Origin: an uncultured Lachnospiraceae bacterium
GTDB taxonomy: Bacteria > Bacillota_A > Clostridia > Lachnospirales > Lachnospiraceae
Direction: 5' to 3'
Assembly: GCA_946614075.1 (NCBI GenBank)
Contig: CAMOGO010000026.1
Location: 1 to 10,104, forward strand
DNA length: 10,104 bases
The notes beneath the pieces are model-generated. The model was not told the DNA's origin. It saw only the letters and a program-made list of their open reading frames with translations, and did not search any database. This document shows positions 1-5,766 of this stretch, one piece after another. Both the position numbers and the translations under genes were made by a program. Positions within the stretch are counted from its first letter, which is position 1; every line of letters begins with the position of its first letter.

Positions 1-26
1 AAAAGGCCGGTTTTTCCCGGCCTTTT
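1..26 (-). terminator. Intrinsic terminator overlapping the 3' end of the response regulator ORF
   Basis: A perfect 10-bp inverted repeat (AAAAGGCCGG and CCGGCCTTTT) with a 6-nt loop. On the minus strand the stem ends in a T-run that reaches the window edge. The symmetric A and T runs mean it could work in both directions. It lies inside the still-open reading frame of the response regulator, so the stop codon must lie in or just after the T-tract, outside the window. Confidence 0.8.
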
Positions 27-695
27 CTTTTGGAAGTTCATTTGTTCCTCCAGACGATATCCGATCCGGTAGATCGTCTTCAGACGGTCCTCCAGATGCA
101 ACTTCTTACGGAGACGCTGAATATGCAGATCCAGCGTTCTGGTATCCTCCACGTAGTCCGTCTCCCAGATCATCTGGAAGATACGGTTTCTAAACAGGGC
201 CACGCCCTGATTCCGCACAAACATGACGAACAGCTCATATTCCTTAGGGGTCAGGTGAACCGTCTCGGTATCGCTCGTAACCGTCCTCGACTCCAGATCG
301 ATCGTCCACTCCTGGTACTTAAGCGTTCCTGCGGCTTTATTGTAACGGCGCAGGACAACCTCCACACGTGCCAGAAGCTCGGCAATGGCGAACGGTTTGA
401 CAATATAGTCCTCCGCGCCTCCCGTCAGTCCCTTGACCCGGTCGTCGACCGCTGCCTTGGCTGTCAGGAAAATCACGGGGATCCCCGTCGGCTTCGTATA
501 CTCTAAAAGCTCATAGCCATTGACGTACGGAAGCATGATATCGAAAAGACAAAGATCGTAGGTATGGTCCTCCAGAAGCTCCGACGCCTGAAGGCCGTCT
601 GCCGCTGTCGTCACCTCATACCCTGCGTCAAGCAGGTTCATCCTGAGAAGCTCGCGGATCGGCTTCTCATCCTCAACCACCAGAATATGTGCCAT
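1..695 (-). CDS. OmpR/PhoB-family response regulator (3' end cut by window edge)
   Basis: DNA-binding response regulator of a two-component system, phosphorylated by a sensor histidine kinase not seen here. My translation from ATG 695-693 begins MAHILVVEDEKPIRELL. The receiver domain (about 1-118) has the acidic pocket E8/D9, phospho-acceptor D52 in LFDIMLP, T78 and K100 in VKPF. The winged-helix effector domain (about 125-215) has HLTPKEYELF, the recognition-helix region DTRTLDLHIQRLRKKL and the closing IYRIGYRLEE. A purine-rich ribosome binding site (AGAAGGGG) lies 9 nt before the ATG. The family usually ends a few residues after GYRLEE, but here the frame runs on through NFQKKRPGKTGL, encoded by the terminator hairpin, with no stop inside the window. 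The hairpin directly after it argues against a kinase gene co-transcribed downstream. The target genes cannot be told from the sequence. Confidence 0.93.
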   Translation of the reverse strand, partial: MAHILVVEDEKPIRELLRMNLLDAGYEVTTAADGLQASELLEDHTYDLCLFDIMLPYVNGYELLEYTKPTGIPVIFLTAKAAVDDRVKGLTGGAEDYIVKPFAIAELLARVEVVLRRYNKAAGTLKYQEWTIDLESRTVTSDTETVHLTPKEYELFVMFVRNQGVALFRNRIFQMIWETDYVEDTRTLDLHIQRLRKKLHLEDRLKTIYRIGYRLEEQMNFQKKRPGKTGL

Positions 696-784
696 ATGTT
701 TATACCCCTTCTCTTACACATTCAAGACATCTAGATTGCATTCATCCATGTAAAGTAAGAATACCGTGAGGTTGTATCCCAATT

Positions 785-816
785 GTAATCGCGGTATTAA
801 AAAAAGCGCGATCACA
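785..816. repeat. Imperfect inverted repeat upstream of the response regulator
   Basis: The arms TGTAATCGCG and CGCGATCACA (one mismatch) surround an A-rich centre containing seven consecutive A. It lies about 90-120 bp upstream of the response regulator start and downstream of the PH-gene terminator, so it is free intergenic DNA. It could be a regulator-binding site or a remnant hairpin. No convincing sigma-A promoter was recognised for the response regulator in this 168-bp gap. Confidence 0.35.
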
Positions 817-854
817 GGAAAATTTGAAACGGGCAGCTTATCTAAGCCACCCGT
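817..854 (-). terminator. Intrinsic terminator of the PH-domain gene
   Basis: On the minus strand, ACGGGTGGCTT pairs with AAGCTGCCCGT around a 4-nt loop. Two G-U pairs form only in the minus-strand RNA, which gives the direction. A T-rich stretch (TTCAAATTTT) follows. It starts about 10 nt after the PH-gene stop. Confidence 0.7.
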
Positions 855-863
855 CTGATCTCT

Positions 864-1406
864 TTACTGGAAATGATCCACATCGGCAAAGCCTGTTCCG
901 TCAGGATCTGCCATCGGTCCACCCATCATATCGTCCATCGGTCCGCCCATCGGTCCGTGAAGATCGGCCATATCCATGGATGCCATATCCATCGCGTCAT
1001 GATGGTGAATATCGGTACCAAAGAACTCCTTGCCGACGACATTCCTCTTGGTGCGCTCCTGCTCTACCAGGCGGGAAATGTAGTCCTTGACCTTTTTCGG
1101 ATTCGCGATATTCTCAAGCTTGATGACCTCTTCGCGGTTCATACGGCAGGTGACCAAAACCGTGCCGGTGCCGAAGATCTTCTGTGCGAAGGTCCGGACC
1201 AGGGTCAGGTCGATGATGCGGTACAGCATGACCTCATCCGATACCGTGGTGAAAAGGCCTACGTCCTTATACAGACGGTCGTCCTGAATGCGGTATTTCG
1301 TAAAGGAAAGTGGGAACCATAAGTGATGCTTCCTGTCCTTCCAGAGAACCGGCGATGTTTTCTTCGGATCAAAAGGCTCCTGTGTCGTATTGGTCTGATC
1401 GCTCAT
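864..1406 (-). CDS. Bacterial PH (bPH_2/YdbS-like) domain protein with a Met/Asp/Gly-rich tail
   Basis: A 180-residue soluble protein with no signal peptide or membrane segment. Residues about 33-90 fit the bacterial PH fold: FTKYRIQDDRLYKDVGLFTTVSDEVMLYRI followed by DLTLVRTFAQKIFGTGTVLV, the usual pattern of a strand pair, a conserved Gly, then the I-x-D-v and G-x-G-T-v strands. Residues 91-125 form a charged helix (EEVIKLENIANPKKVKDYISRLVEQERTKRN), as in other stand-alone bPH proteins. Residues 133-180 are low complexity: HHH, repeated MDMA, and GGPM/GPM units rich in Met, Asp and Gly. The start is fixed by GGGAGGAGG 8 nt upstream. It has its own promoter at 1511-1539 and terminator at 817-854, so it appears monocistronic. 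Such domains are usually of unknown role, often tied to membranes or protein contacts. No specific function is assigned. Confidence 0.85.
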   Translation of the reverse strand: MSDQTNTTQEPFDPKKTSPVLWKDRKHHLWFPLSFTKYRIQDDRLYKDVGLFTTVSDEVMLYRIIDLTLVRTFAQKIFGTGTVLVTCRMNREEVIKLENIANPKKVKDYISRLVEQERTKRNVVGKEFFGTDIHHHDAMDMASMDMADLHGPMGGPMDDMMGGPMADPDGTGFADVDHFQ

Positions 1407-1435
1407 CTATTTTTCCTCCTCCCGGGGGTTCACAC

Positions 1436-1494
1436 GCCTGTGATCAGGCACGTAAACGATACTGTCTCTCCTTGAAAAGACGGGCTTGCGCCCG
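1436..1494 (-). promoter_or_regulatory. Structured 5' leader of the PH-domain gene
   Basis: The roughly 98-nt leader holds two small hairpins. At 1481-1494, CGGGC and GCCCG close a GCAA tetraloop (GNRA type), followed on the minus strand by TCTTTTC. At 1436-1449, GCCTG and CAGGC close a 4-nt loop shortly before the ribosome binding site. The first could be a weak attenuator or the end of the ispF transcript. The stems are only 5 bp, so a regulatory role is a guess. Confidence 0.3.
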
Positions 1495-1510
1495 ACAAAT
1501 CTACTGAATA

Positions 1511-1539
1511 AGTATACCTTTTTTTTCGCTGCAATACAA
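1511..1539 (-). promoter_or_regulatory. Sigma-A promoter of the PH-domain gene
   Basis: On the minus strand there is a -35 box TTGTAT, a 17-bp spacer carrying a run of eight A, and a -10 box TATACT. The transcript would start near 1504, leaving a leader of about 98 nt before the ATG. Confidence 0.75.
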
Positions 1540-1546
1540 GGGAAAA

Positions 1547-1569
1547 TTTATGAAAGCGACGTGAGGATG
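1547..1569. repeat. Diverged arm of the palindromic element, at the 3' end of ispF
   Basis: These 23 bp match the outer left arm of the 90-bp palindrome at 5767-5856 at 20 of 23 positions; both begin TTTATGAA and end GTGAGGATG. The segment stops 2 bp short of the ispF stop codon. Read with the arm at 2063-2101, it forms an inverted pair around ispF. Confidence 0.65.
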
Positions 1570-1571
1570 TT

Positions 1572-2039
1572 TTATTCTATCCCGGCGATCGCCTGGGCGC
1601 TGATTCCGTCGCCGTTTCCCGTGAATCCCAGACCTTCCTCCGTGGTAGCCTTTACGCTGACCTGAGCGGTCTCAATCCCAAGTGCCGCTGCAAGGCGACT
1701 GCGCATCTCATCCCGGTAAGGCGCAAGCTTCGGACGCTGCGCGATGACCGTGACGTCGACATTTATGATGCGATATCCGTTTTCCTCAAGAAGCTTCGCC
1801 ACCTGAGAGGCTAAATACAGGCTGTCCGCTCCTTCATAGGCCGGATCGGTATCCGGAAAAAGCTTCCCGATATCGCCAAGAGCCGCTGCCCCAAGCAAGG
1901 CATCCATGACCGCATGGGTCAGCACATCCGCGTCGGAGTGGCCTAAAAGGACCTTTTCATAGGGGATCTCCACACCGCCCAGTATCAGTTTCCGTCCCGG
2001 CACCAGCCGGTGCACATCATATCCCAGACCTACACGCAT
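1572..2039 (-). CDS. ispF: 2-C-methyl-D-erythritol 2,4-cyclodiphosphate synthase
   Basis: Cytosolic enzyme of the MEP isoprenoid pathway. It cyclises CDP-ME 2-phosphate to MEcPP with release of CMP, as a homotrimer with a divalent metal. The protein is 155 residues, the family's usual size. It begins [20 protein letters not shown] with metal ligands D8 and H10. The signature [20 protein letters not shown] gives H34 and the third metal ligand H42. The conserved [11 protein letters not shown] and [17 protein letters not shown] are present. The start at 2039 is chosen over an in-frame ATG at 2093 because AAAGGAG lies 8 nt upstream and the family begins here; the extra 18 codons come from the palindromic-element arm at 2063-2101. 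No ispD is adjacent. No promoter was found between the tRNA terminator and the gene, so it may depend on read-through or a weak promoter in the arm. Confidence 0.96.
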   Translation of the reverse strand: MRVGLGYDVHRLVPGRKLILGGVEIPYEKVLLGHSDADVLTHAVMDALLGAAALGDIGKLFPDTDPAYEGADSLYLASQVAKLLEENGYRIINVDVTVIAQRPKLAPYRDEMRSRLAAALGIETAQVSVKATTEEGLGFTGNGDGISAQAIAGIE

Positions 2040-2062
2040 CGGGTCTTCTCCTTTCATGCTCC

Positions 2063-2101
2063 GCTCTTCGTCCGAGCTGTCTGACATTCTCACTCTGCTT
2101 T
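2063..2101. repeat. Diverged arm of the palindromic element, upstream of ispF
   Basis: On the minus strand these 39 bp match positions 5773-5811 of the palindrome's left arm at 32 of 39 positions, and all seven differences are transitions. Shared blocks include AGTGAG, ACAG, TCGGA and GAAGAGC. The match ends exactly at the centre of the palindrome (GAAGAGC). It fills the space between the tRNA terminator and the ispF ribosome binding site. Confidence 0.7.
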
Positions 2102-2102
2102 G

Positions 2103-2136
2103 AAAAAAGGCTCCTGCTATGTTAGCAGAAGCCTTT
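2103..2136 (-). terminator. Intrinsic terminator of tRNA-Gly
   Basis: On the minus strand, AAAGGCTTCTGCTA pairs with TAGCAGGAGCCTTT through a 3-nt loop, with one G-U pair, and runs into six T. It starts 1 nt after the tRNA 3' end and probably also ends read-through from the lipoprotein gene. Confidence 0.9.
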
Positions 2137-2137
2137 A

Positions 2138-2208
2138 AGCGGATAACGGGAATCGAACCCGCCTCCTCAGCTTGGGAAGCTGATATTCTACCGATGAACT
2201 ATATCCGC
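2138..2208 (-). tRNA. tRNA-Gly, anticodon CCC
   Basis: A complete 71-nt cloverleaf without encoded CCA. The acceptor stem is GCGGATA with TATCCGC and discriminator U. The D arm contains TTCATCGGTAGAA. The anticodon stem TCAGC and GCTGA holds the loop TTCCCAA, anticodon CCC reading GGG. The T arm GCGGG, TTCGATT, CCCGT has one G-U pair. It has its own promoter and terminator. CCC is the least used glycine anticodon in many Firmicutes, which fits a genome of raised GC content. Confidence 0.97.
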
Positions 2209-2215
2209 ACACGGC

Positions 2216-2227
2216 CGATAGCTATCG
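2216..2227. repeat. 12-bp perfect palindrome at the tRNA-Gly start point
   Basis: CGATAGCTATCG is self-complementary and lies between the -10 box and the tRNA 5' end, at about the expected transcription start. It could be an operator, a processing hairpin in the precursor, or chance. Confidence 0.4.
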
Positions 2228-2235
2228 ACTTCCCT

Positions 2236-2264
2236 ATTATAACGAGGTTAGGTTTGAAAAGCAA
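2236..2264 (-). promoter_or_regulatory. Sigma-A promoter of tRNA-Gly
   Basis: On the minus strand there is a -35 box TTGCTT, a 17-bp spacer and a perfect -10 box TATAAT. The start would be near 2229, about 20 nt before the mature tRNA. The -35 box begins only 7 bp after the lipoprotein stop codon. Confidence 0.85.
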
Positions 2265-2271
2265 GTCCTTT

Positions 2272-3339
2272 TTACCGGCACTCCTCCATGGTCTCAAGGA
2301 GGGTATCCCAGTGGTCGGACAGCATGTAGCTCTCGACGGCGGTCTGCGCTTTTTCCAGGCATCCTGCATCCTCAAAGGTGCCCTTCACAGACTCCAGGTC
2401 ATCGATCGCATCGTTTGCGAGCAGTACAACCTGCGGCCAGTTCTCCCAGAAATTGGCCTTCGTTTCCTCCGGATAATCCGCCAGGACCTGCCGGATAACG
2501 ATGCCGGTGGAGACGGACCAGGTCGGATTTGCCTCTGCCCAGGCAAGGAGCTCTGCCGCTGCCTGCGCCTGACGCAGGGAGGATCCTGCCGTCGCGCCCC
2601 AGCCTGTACAGGCGTCCATCATCGCCTTCAGGCCTTCCTCATCGATGGGGGCCTCCGACCCGGTCTCAGCGCCGATCGCCCCTAAGAATAAAGAGCCATC
2701 CATGCCGCTTTCCGAGATGCTTCTTCCGTAGGCATTTCCCTTTTCATCCTCCCAGAAAACGCCGATGGTCGGGAAGCTTTCCGGGATCATCGTCGAAAGG
2801 AGAAGATAGTCCCCTGCCTTCATCGTGTCGGCCTCAAAGATCGTCTCGTCCTCCGAGAGTTCGAAGTTCTCCCCAGACATGTCAAGGGTCAGATACGACA
2901 GGCGCACGTGATAAACCGCAGCCCGGGCTGTGATGGCATAGATCCTGGTATACTCATCCTCATTCCCGGTCACATTGCTGTAGACAGCCTCCTCCGGCGT
3001 CTCCTCAAGCTGATCGCTGATGCGGAAATAACCATTTCCACTGCCATCCTCCGTCAGACCAAGCACCTTCGCGGTGTCTTCCGTCTCCTGGGCCCCTTCC
3101 GTCTCGTCCATTCCCTGGCCTCCCGGAGCCGTCTGGCCCTCTGTCCCTTCCTGATCAGACTGGCCTGCGAAGCCAAAGATCTTCTGCATGATCTGCTCCG
3201 CAATACTCAAGGCAGCGTTTCCATCCTGCTCCTCACCGGCATCCTGCGCCGCTGAGGCAACATTCGCAGCGCCACATCCCGCGAAGCTTGCCGCAACGAG
3301 GAAAACCGAAAGGACAATGCCAATCCATCTCTTTTTCAT
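2272..3339 (-). CDS. Putative lipoprotein of unknown function
   Basis: A 355-residue exported protein, not matched to a family I recognise. Residues 1-21 form a signal peptide (MKKRW, hydrophobic GIVLSVFLVAASF) ending in the lipobox FAGC with the lipidated Cys at 22, so it should be anchored on the outer face of the cytoplasmic membrane. Residues about 27-95 are a low-complexity linker rich in Gln, Glu, Gly, Asp and Thr. Residues about 100-225 look mostly beta-strand (YFRISDQ, TRIYAITARAAVYHVRLSYLTL, DYLLLSTMIPESFPTIGVFW). Residues about 230-355 look helical with several Trp. AGGAGGAG lies about 6 nt before the ATG. A TATAAT box precedes it, although it lies only 72 bp after the PurA-like gene. 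No terminator follows, so transcripts may run into tRNA-Gly. Confidence 0.8.
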   Translation of the reverse strand: MKKRWIGIVLSVFLVAASFAGCGAANVASAAQDAGEEQDGNAALSIAEQIMQKIFGFAGQSDQEGTEGQTAPGGQGMDETEGAQETEDTAKVLGLTEDGSGNGYFRISDQLEETPEEAVYSNVTGNEDEYTRIYAITARAAVYHVRLSYLTLDMSGENFELSEDETIFEADTMKAGDYLLLSTMIPESFPTIGVFWEDEKGNAYGRSISESGMDGSLFLGAIGAETGSEAPIDEEGLKAMMDACTGWGATAGSSLRQAQAAAELLAWAEANPTWSVSTGIVIRQVLADYPEETKANFWENWPQVVLLANDAIDDLESVKGTFEDAGCLEKAQTAVESYMLSDHWDTLLETMEECR

Positions 3340-3381
3340 AATCCACTCCTCCTTTTTTAAGATGCCTTTCCTGTTTTCCTC

Positions 3382-3410
3382 ATTATACCGCAGTTTCCCA
3401 ACAATTTGTA
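3382..3410 (-). promoter_or_regulatory. Probable promoter of the lipoprotein gene
   Basis: On the minus strand a perfect -10 box TATAAT stands 17 bp after a poor -35 box (TACAAA, 3 of 6 consensus). The leader would be about 35 nt. Its -35 box starts just after the PurA-like stop codon. The weak -35 suggests low or activated expression. Confidence 0.55.
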
Positions 3411-3411
3411 T

Positions 3412-4590
3412 CTACGCTTGTCCGATCAGCATATGATCATCGAAGCTTCCGGCCTCGTGCATCAGCTCGTCCGACGGCAGCGCTTCGTCCGCATGCGTCA
3501 TCGCGAGGATCCTGCGATAGTGGTTCTTCGCCCCGCGAGTCTGGGCAAAATCCGCTGCGATCCGGTCATGCAGGCTCTCCACCTCCAGCTTCGCGTAGCG
3601 GAACCTCCCCTGGAACTCATTCGTCGCATTGGTCCGCTCGATCAGACGCCGGCCGATCTCCTCTTTGTGGCACTCCTTCTCCAGGGGGCCATCCCCGTGT
3701 CTCGTCACATAGGTCCGTGTCACATAGACCGTATCCACGTCTGCCCCGGCAAAATTCCTTTCGATCATCCCCATCGGGCTGTCAAGGCCGGTAAAGCTGG
3801 GCGTCGTGTAAACCATGTCCTCTTCGTCATCGGACCAGTTGAGCAGGAGCCCCTGCCCATTTTCAAACACGAGCCTTCCAAACTGATGCATGATGCCTTC
3901 TTCGCACAGATGGACCAGTCCCAGCATCGTATCGACGCTCTGCAGGAAACGGCGCTCCAGCGTCTCGCTTCCCACGATGTCCGCCCATCGTTCATACAGA
4001 TCCTTGTCGAAGGTCTCACGCATGCGGACCTGAGCCGCCTGGCGGATCTGGTGGATCGCGAGGTACCTTTGTGTCTCGCTCATCATGGCAAAATCGCCGA
4101 TCGTCACACCGCCTGCCCCCGGCAGGTAGCGGATGTAGGTTTCCCAGATCCCCATACCGCAGGTGTGATGCGTCCCCTCCGACTGGTGCGTGGACTGGTT
4201 GAGCATCATATCGTACGGTGTCGTAAACCGGCAATGGTAATCCACATAAACCACCGGCGTCACGCCCATCCGGACCAGCTCCTCGTACTCGCTCAGGAAT
4301 TTCAGAGGGTTGATGATGTAGTCCGGTCCGCAGTAGGTTGCCGCCCCGGCAAAGGTCCCGGAGGTAAAATGGGAAAAGACATGTCTCCTGCCGTGATCGA
4401 CGACCGTGTGCCCCCGCTGGGGACCGCCGTTGGTCAGGATCCCCAGCGTTGCCGCCTCGTTCTGAAATAGCGCCGCGGTCTCATTCCGGCCGGCCATTGC
4501 TGCCTCACTCCGGCAAAGCCTTGCGGTCACATTACCCTTTCCCTCGTCTCCGGCATTTGCCCCGATTACAATACGGATTTCCGGCTTCAT
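3412..4590 (-). CDS. Divergent adenylosuccinate synthetase (PurA) paralogue
   Basis: PurA joins IMP and aspartate using GTP. Kept here (392 residues, family about 430): the N-terminal IVIGANAGDEGKG (canonical GTQWGDEGKGK), with catalytic Asp15 and P-loop Lys18; GGPQRGHTVV with His61 (canonical GGxNAGHT); HTCGMGIWETY (canonical GTTGRGIGPAYE); LVFENGQGLLLNW (canonical FEGAQGTLLDID); and YVTRTYVTRHGDGP (canonical KAYxTRVGxGP). Changed: NEFQGRFRYAKLE stands where PurA has the aspartate-binding NEFGATTGRRRRTGW, the guanine motif TKLD reads THAD (368 region), and the C-terminal segment is missing. A changed amino-acid substrate or base is likely, and ordinary purine synthesis is doubtful. AAGGAGG lies 7 nt before the ATG. 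It follows the vWA gene by 108 bp with no terminator or promoter seen, so it is probably the second gene of that operon. Confidence 0.85.
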   Translation of the reverse strand: MKPEIRIVIGANAGDEGKGNVTARLCRSEAAMAGRNETAALFQNEAATLGILTNGGPQRGHTVVDHGRRHVFSHFTSGTFAGAATYCGPDYIINPLKFLSEYEELVRMGVTPVVYVDYHCRFTTPYDMMLNQSTHQSEGTHHTCGMGIWETYIRYLPGAGGVTIGDFAMMSETQRYLAIHQIRQAAQVRMRETFDKDLYERWADIVGSETLERRFLQSVDTMLGLVHLCEEGIMHQFGRLVFENGQGLLLNWSDDEEDMVYTTPSFTGLDSPMGMIERNFAGADVDTVYVTRTYVTRHGDGPLEKECHKEEIGRRLIERTNATNEFQGRFRYAKLEVESLHDRIAADFAQTRGAKNHYRRILAMTHADEALPSDELMHEAGSFDDHMLIGQA

Positions 4591-4698
4591 ACTTTTTCCT
4601 CCTTTCCTCCCTGTCAGGCTTTTCTCCCGGACCGGCTTCTCTTTCCGCCTGGATGAGTCAGAAGAGCCGTCCCTGTCTTGGTCCCTCTGTCTTGCCCG

Positions 4699-5664
4699 TC
4701 AGCTGCCGAAGTCGTAGCACGGTTTCTCAGCACCTGCTCCCGGCTTCGGTGCGTTATCCGCCGGCGCTACCGCAAAACCAATCTTCCGTCTGCCGAAAAG
4801 TCTCTTGCCGGTAAAGAAACCGGTCTTCTTCTCAGCCTGATCCTCTTCCCTTTTTCCCTTTACGATCGCGATGATCTTCGCCGCGATCTCCTCGACTTCC
4901 GCCGTCAGGTAATGCTGGCTGTCCAACACCTTCAGGAAGGCCCTCCGGGAAGCGCCCTCGTACAAGCGTCTGCCATGCTGCACATAGATATGGTACACGT
5001 CATACTTCTGGGTCACTTCCTGGTAGAGATCGTTGGTATCGACATCTCCCTGTACACCGTCGCCCGTCAGATCCGCCAGTCTCTTGCCCGGCAGGTAAGG
5101 ATTGAGCGGCTCATCACCCAAGGTGATCAGGATGCCCTTTCTTCCTCTCTTCCAGCAATCCAGCTTCGTGTGCCGCGCTGCCATGTACCAGGCTGCCGTG
5201 TAGGACTCAAACAAGTTCCCGCCTCCACCGCCTTCGAAGTAAATCTTGTCCAGCTGCTCGGCAATCCGGATGTCAGACTCAAACTGGCTGATCTGGATCG
5301 GCGCTCGGTCGTAGGCGAGATCCCCGATCCCCATGACCATGAACTCGACATCCATGTTCATTTCGTAGACCTGCTTCATCACCTGGTTGAGCTTCGCCGC
5401 CGCCTCGATTGCGGAATGCCCCATGGATCCGGTCACATCAAGCGCCAGGATCACCGGGAGCGTATTCGGATGCTCCTCCGTCTCGCAGCACTCTCTCATC
5501 ACATTCAGAGGATCCAGCACCGGATCCAGAGTACGCTGTGTAAACATCGCCTGCGCATTTCCGTGGAAGGAGCTCGTATCTACCGTGCCGTCCGCTCTTA
5601 CGCTACGGCCACGCTCTGTACTGTACCGCCGGAAATCATCCTCTCTCCAATATCCATGTCCCAT
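4699..5664 (-). CDS. Stand-alone von Willebrand factor A (vWA) domain protein
   Basis: A 321-residue cytosolic-looking protein with no signal peptide or membrane segment. The vWA fold spans about 68-270. Strand 1 TLPVILALDVTGSMGHSA carries a MIDAS-like motif D76-x-T78-x-S80, canonical DxSxS with Ser changed to Thr. The GGGGGNLFESYTAAWY loop at 145-160 corresponds to the second metal-site loop, and ILITLGDEP with D184 to the third. Residues 1-60 are a polar N-terminal segment (WREDDFRRYSTERGRS), possibly a docking region. The tail after 270 is basic and low complexity (KKTGFFTGKRLFGRRK, then PADNAPKPGAGAEK). AAAGGAGG lies 7 nt before the ATG. Such bacterial vWA proteins often act as metal-dependent assembly or cofactor partners of a neighbouring enzyme. 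By position the partner would be the PurA-like protein, which is an inference. Confidence 0.85.
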   Translation of the reverse strand: MGHGYWREDDFRRYSTERGRSVRADGTVDTSSFHGNAQAMFTQRTLDPVLDPLNVMRECCETEEHPNTLPVILALDVTGSMGHSAIEAAAKLNQVMKQVYEMNMDVEFMVMGIGDLAYDRAPIQISQFESDIRIAEQLDKIYFEGGGGGNLFESYTAAWYMAARHTKLDCWKRGRKGILITLGDEPLNPYLPGKRLADLTGDGVQGDVDTNDLYQEVTQKYDVYHIYVQHGRRLYEGASRRAFLKVLDSQHYLTAEVEEIAAKIIAIVKGKREEDQAEKKTGFFTGKRLFGRRKIGFAVAPADNAPKPGAGAEKPCYDFGS

Positions 5665-5708
5665 AATCGAAACCTCCTTTCAAGAACCTCGGCTCCCTTT
5701 CGGAACCT

Positions 5709-5766
5709 TTATTGTCCTTACGACTATAAAATACACTCTCGCTCGCTTATTGTCCATATGACTATA
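5709..5766. repeat. 20-bp direct repeat pair in the vWA promoter region
   Basis: Copies at 5709-5728 and 5747-5766 agree at 18 of 20 positions (TTATTGTCC..TA.GACTATA on the plus strand) and are offset by 38 bp. The upstream copy (5747-5766) contains the -35 box of the proposed vWA promoter and abuts the palindromic element. Possible operator pair or a small promoter duplication. Confidence 0.7.
5728..5756 (-). promoter_or_regulatory. Probable promoter of the vWA and PurA-like operon
   Basis: On the minus strand there is a -35 box TGGACA (5 of 6), a 17-bp spacer and a -10 box TATTTT (4 of 6), giving a leader of roughly 55 nt. The -35 box lies within one copy of the direct repeat. Confidence 0.55.

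Noticed and set aside
1475..1494. Hairpin with short T-tract as the ispF terminator
   Set aside because: The stem is only 5 bp and it lies downstream of the PH-gene promoter, where it would also stop that transcript. It is kept only as a low-confidence leader structure.
2040..2093. Earlier ATG for ispF at 2093
   Set aside because: The extra residues are not part of the IspF family, while the ATG at 2039 has a good ribosome binding site and the normal N-terminus.
3406..4470. 354-codon open frame on the plus strand opposite the PurA-like gene
   Set aside because: It is the antisense of a gene with clear PurA motifs. The translation is rich in His, Arg, Leu and Val with no recognisable domain, as expected from the complement of GC-rich coding sequence.
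3412..4590. Calling this gene purA
   Set aside because: Loss of the aspartate-binding loop and C-terminal segment makes the canonical reaction doubtful, so no gene symbol is given.
4591..4698. A small gene or promoter between the vWA and PurA-like genes
   Set aside because: The 108 bp hold only the PurA-like ribosome binding site and purine-rich near-repeats. No -10/-35 pair, hairpin or plausible ORF was found.
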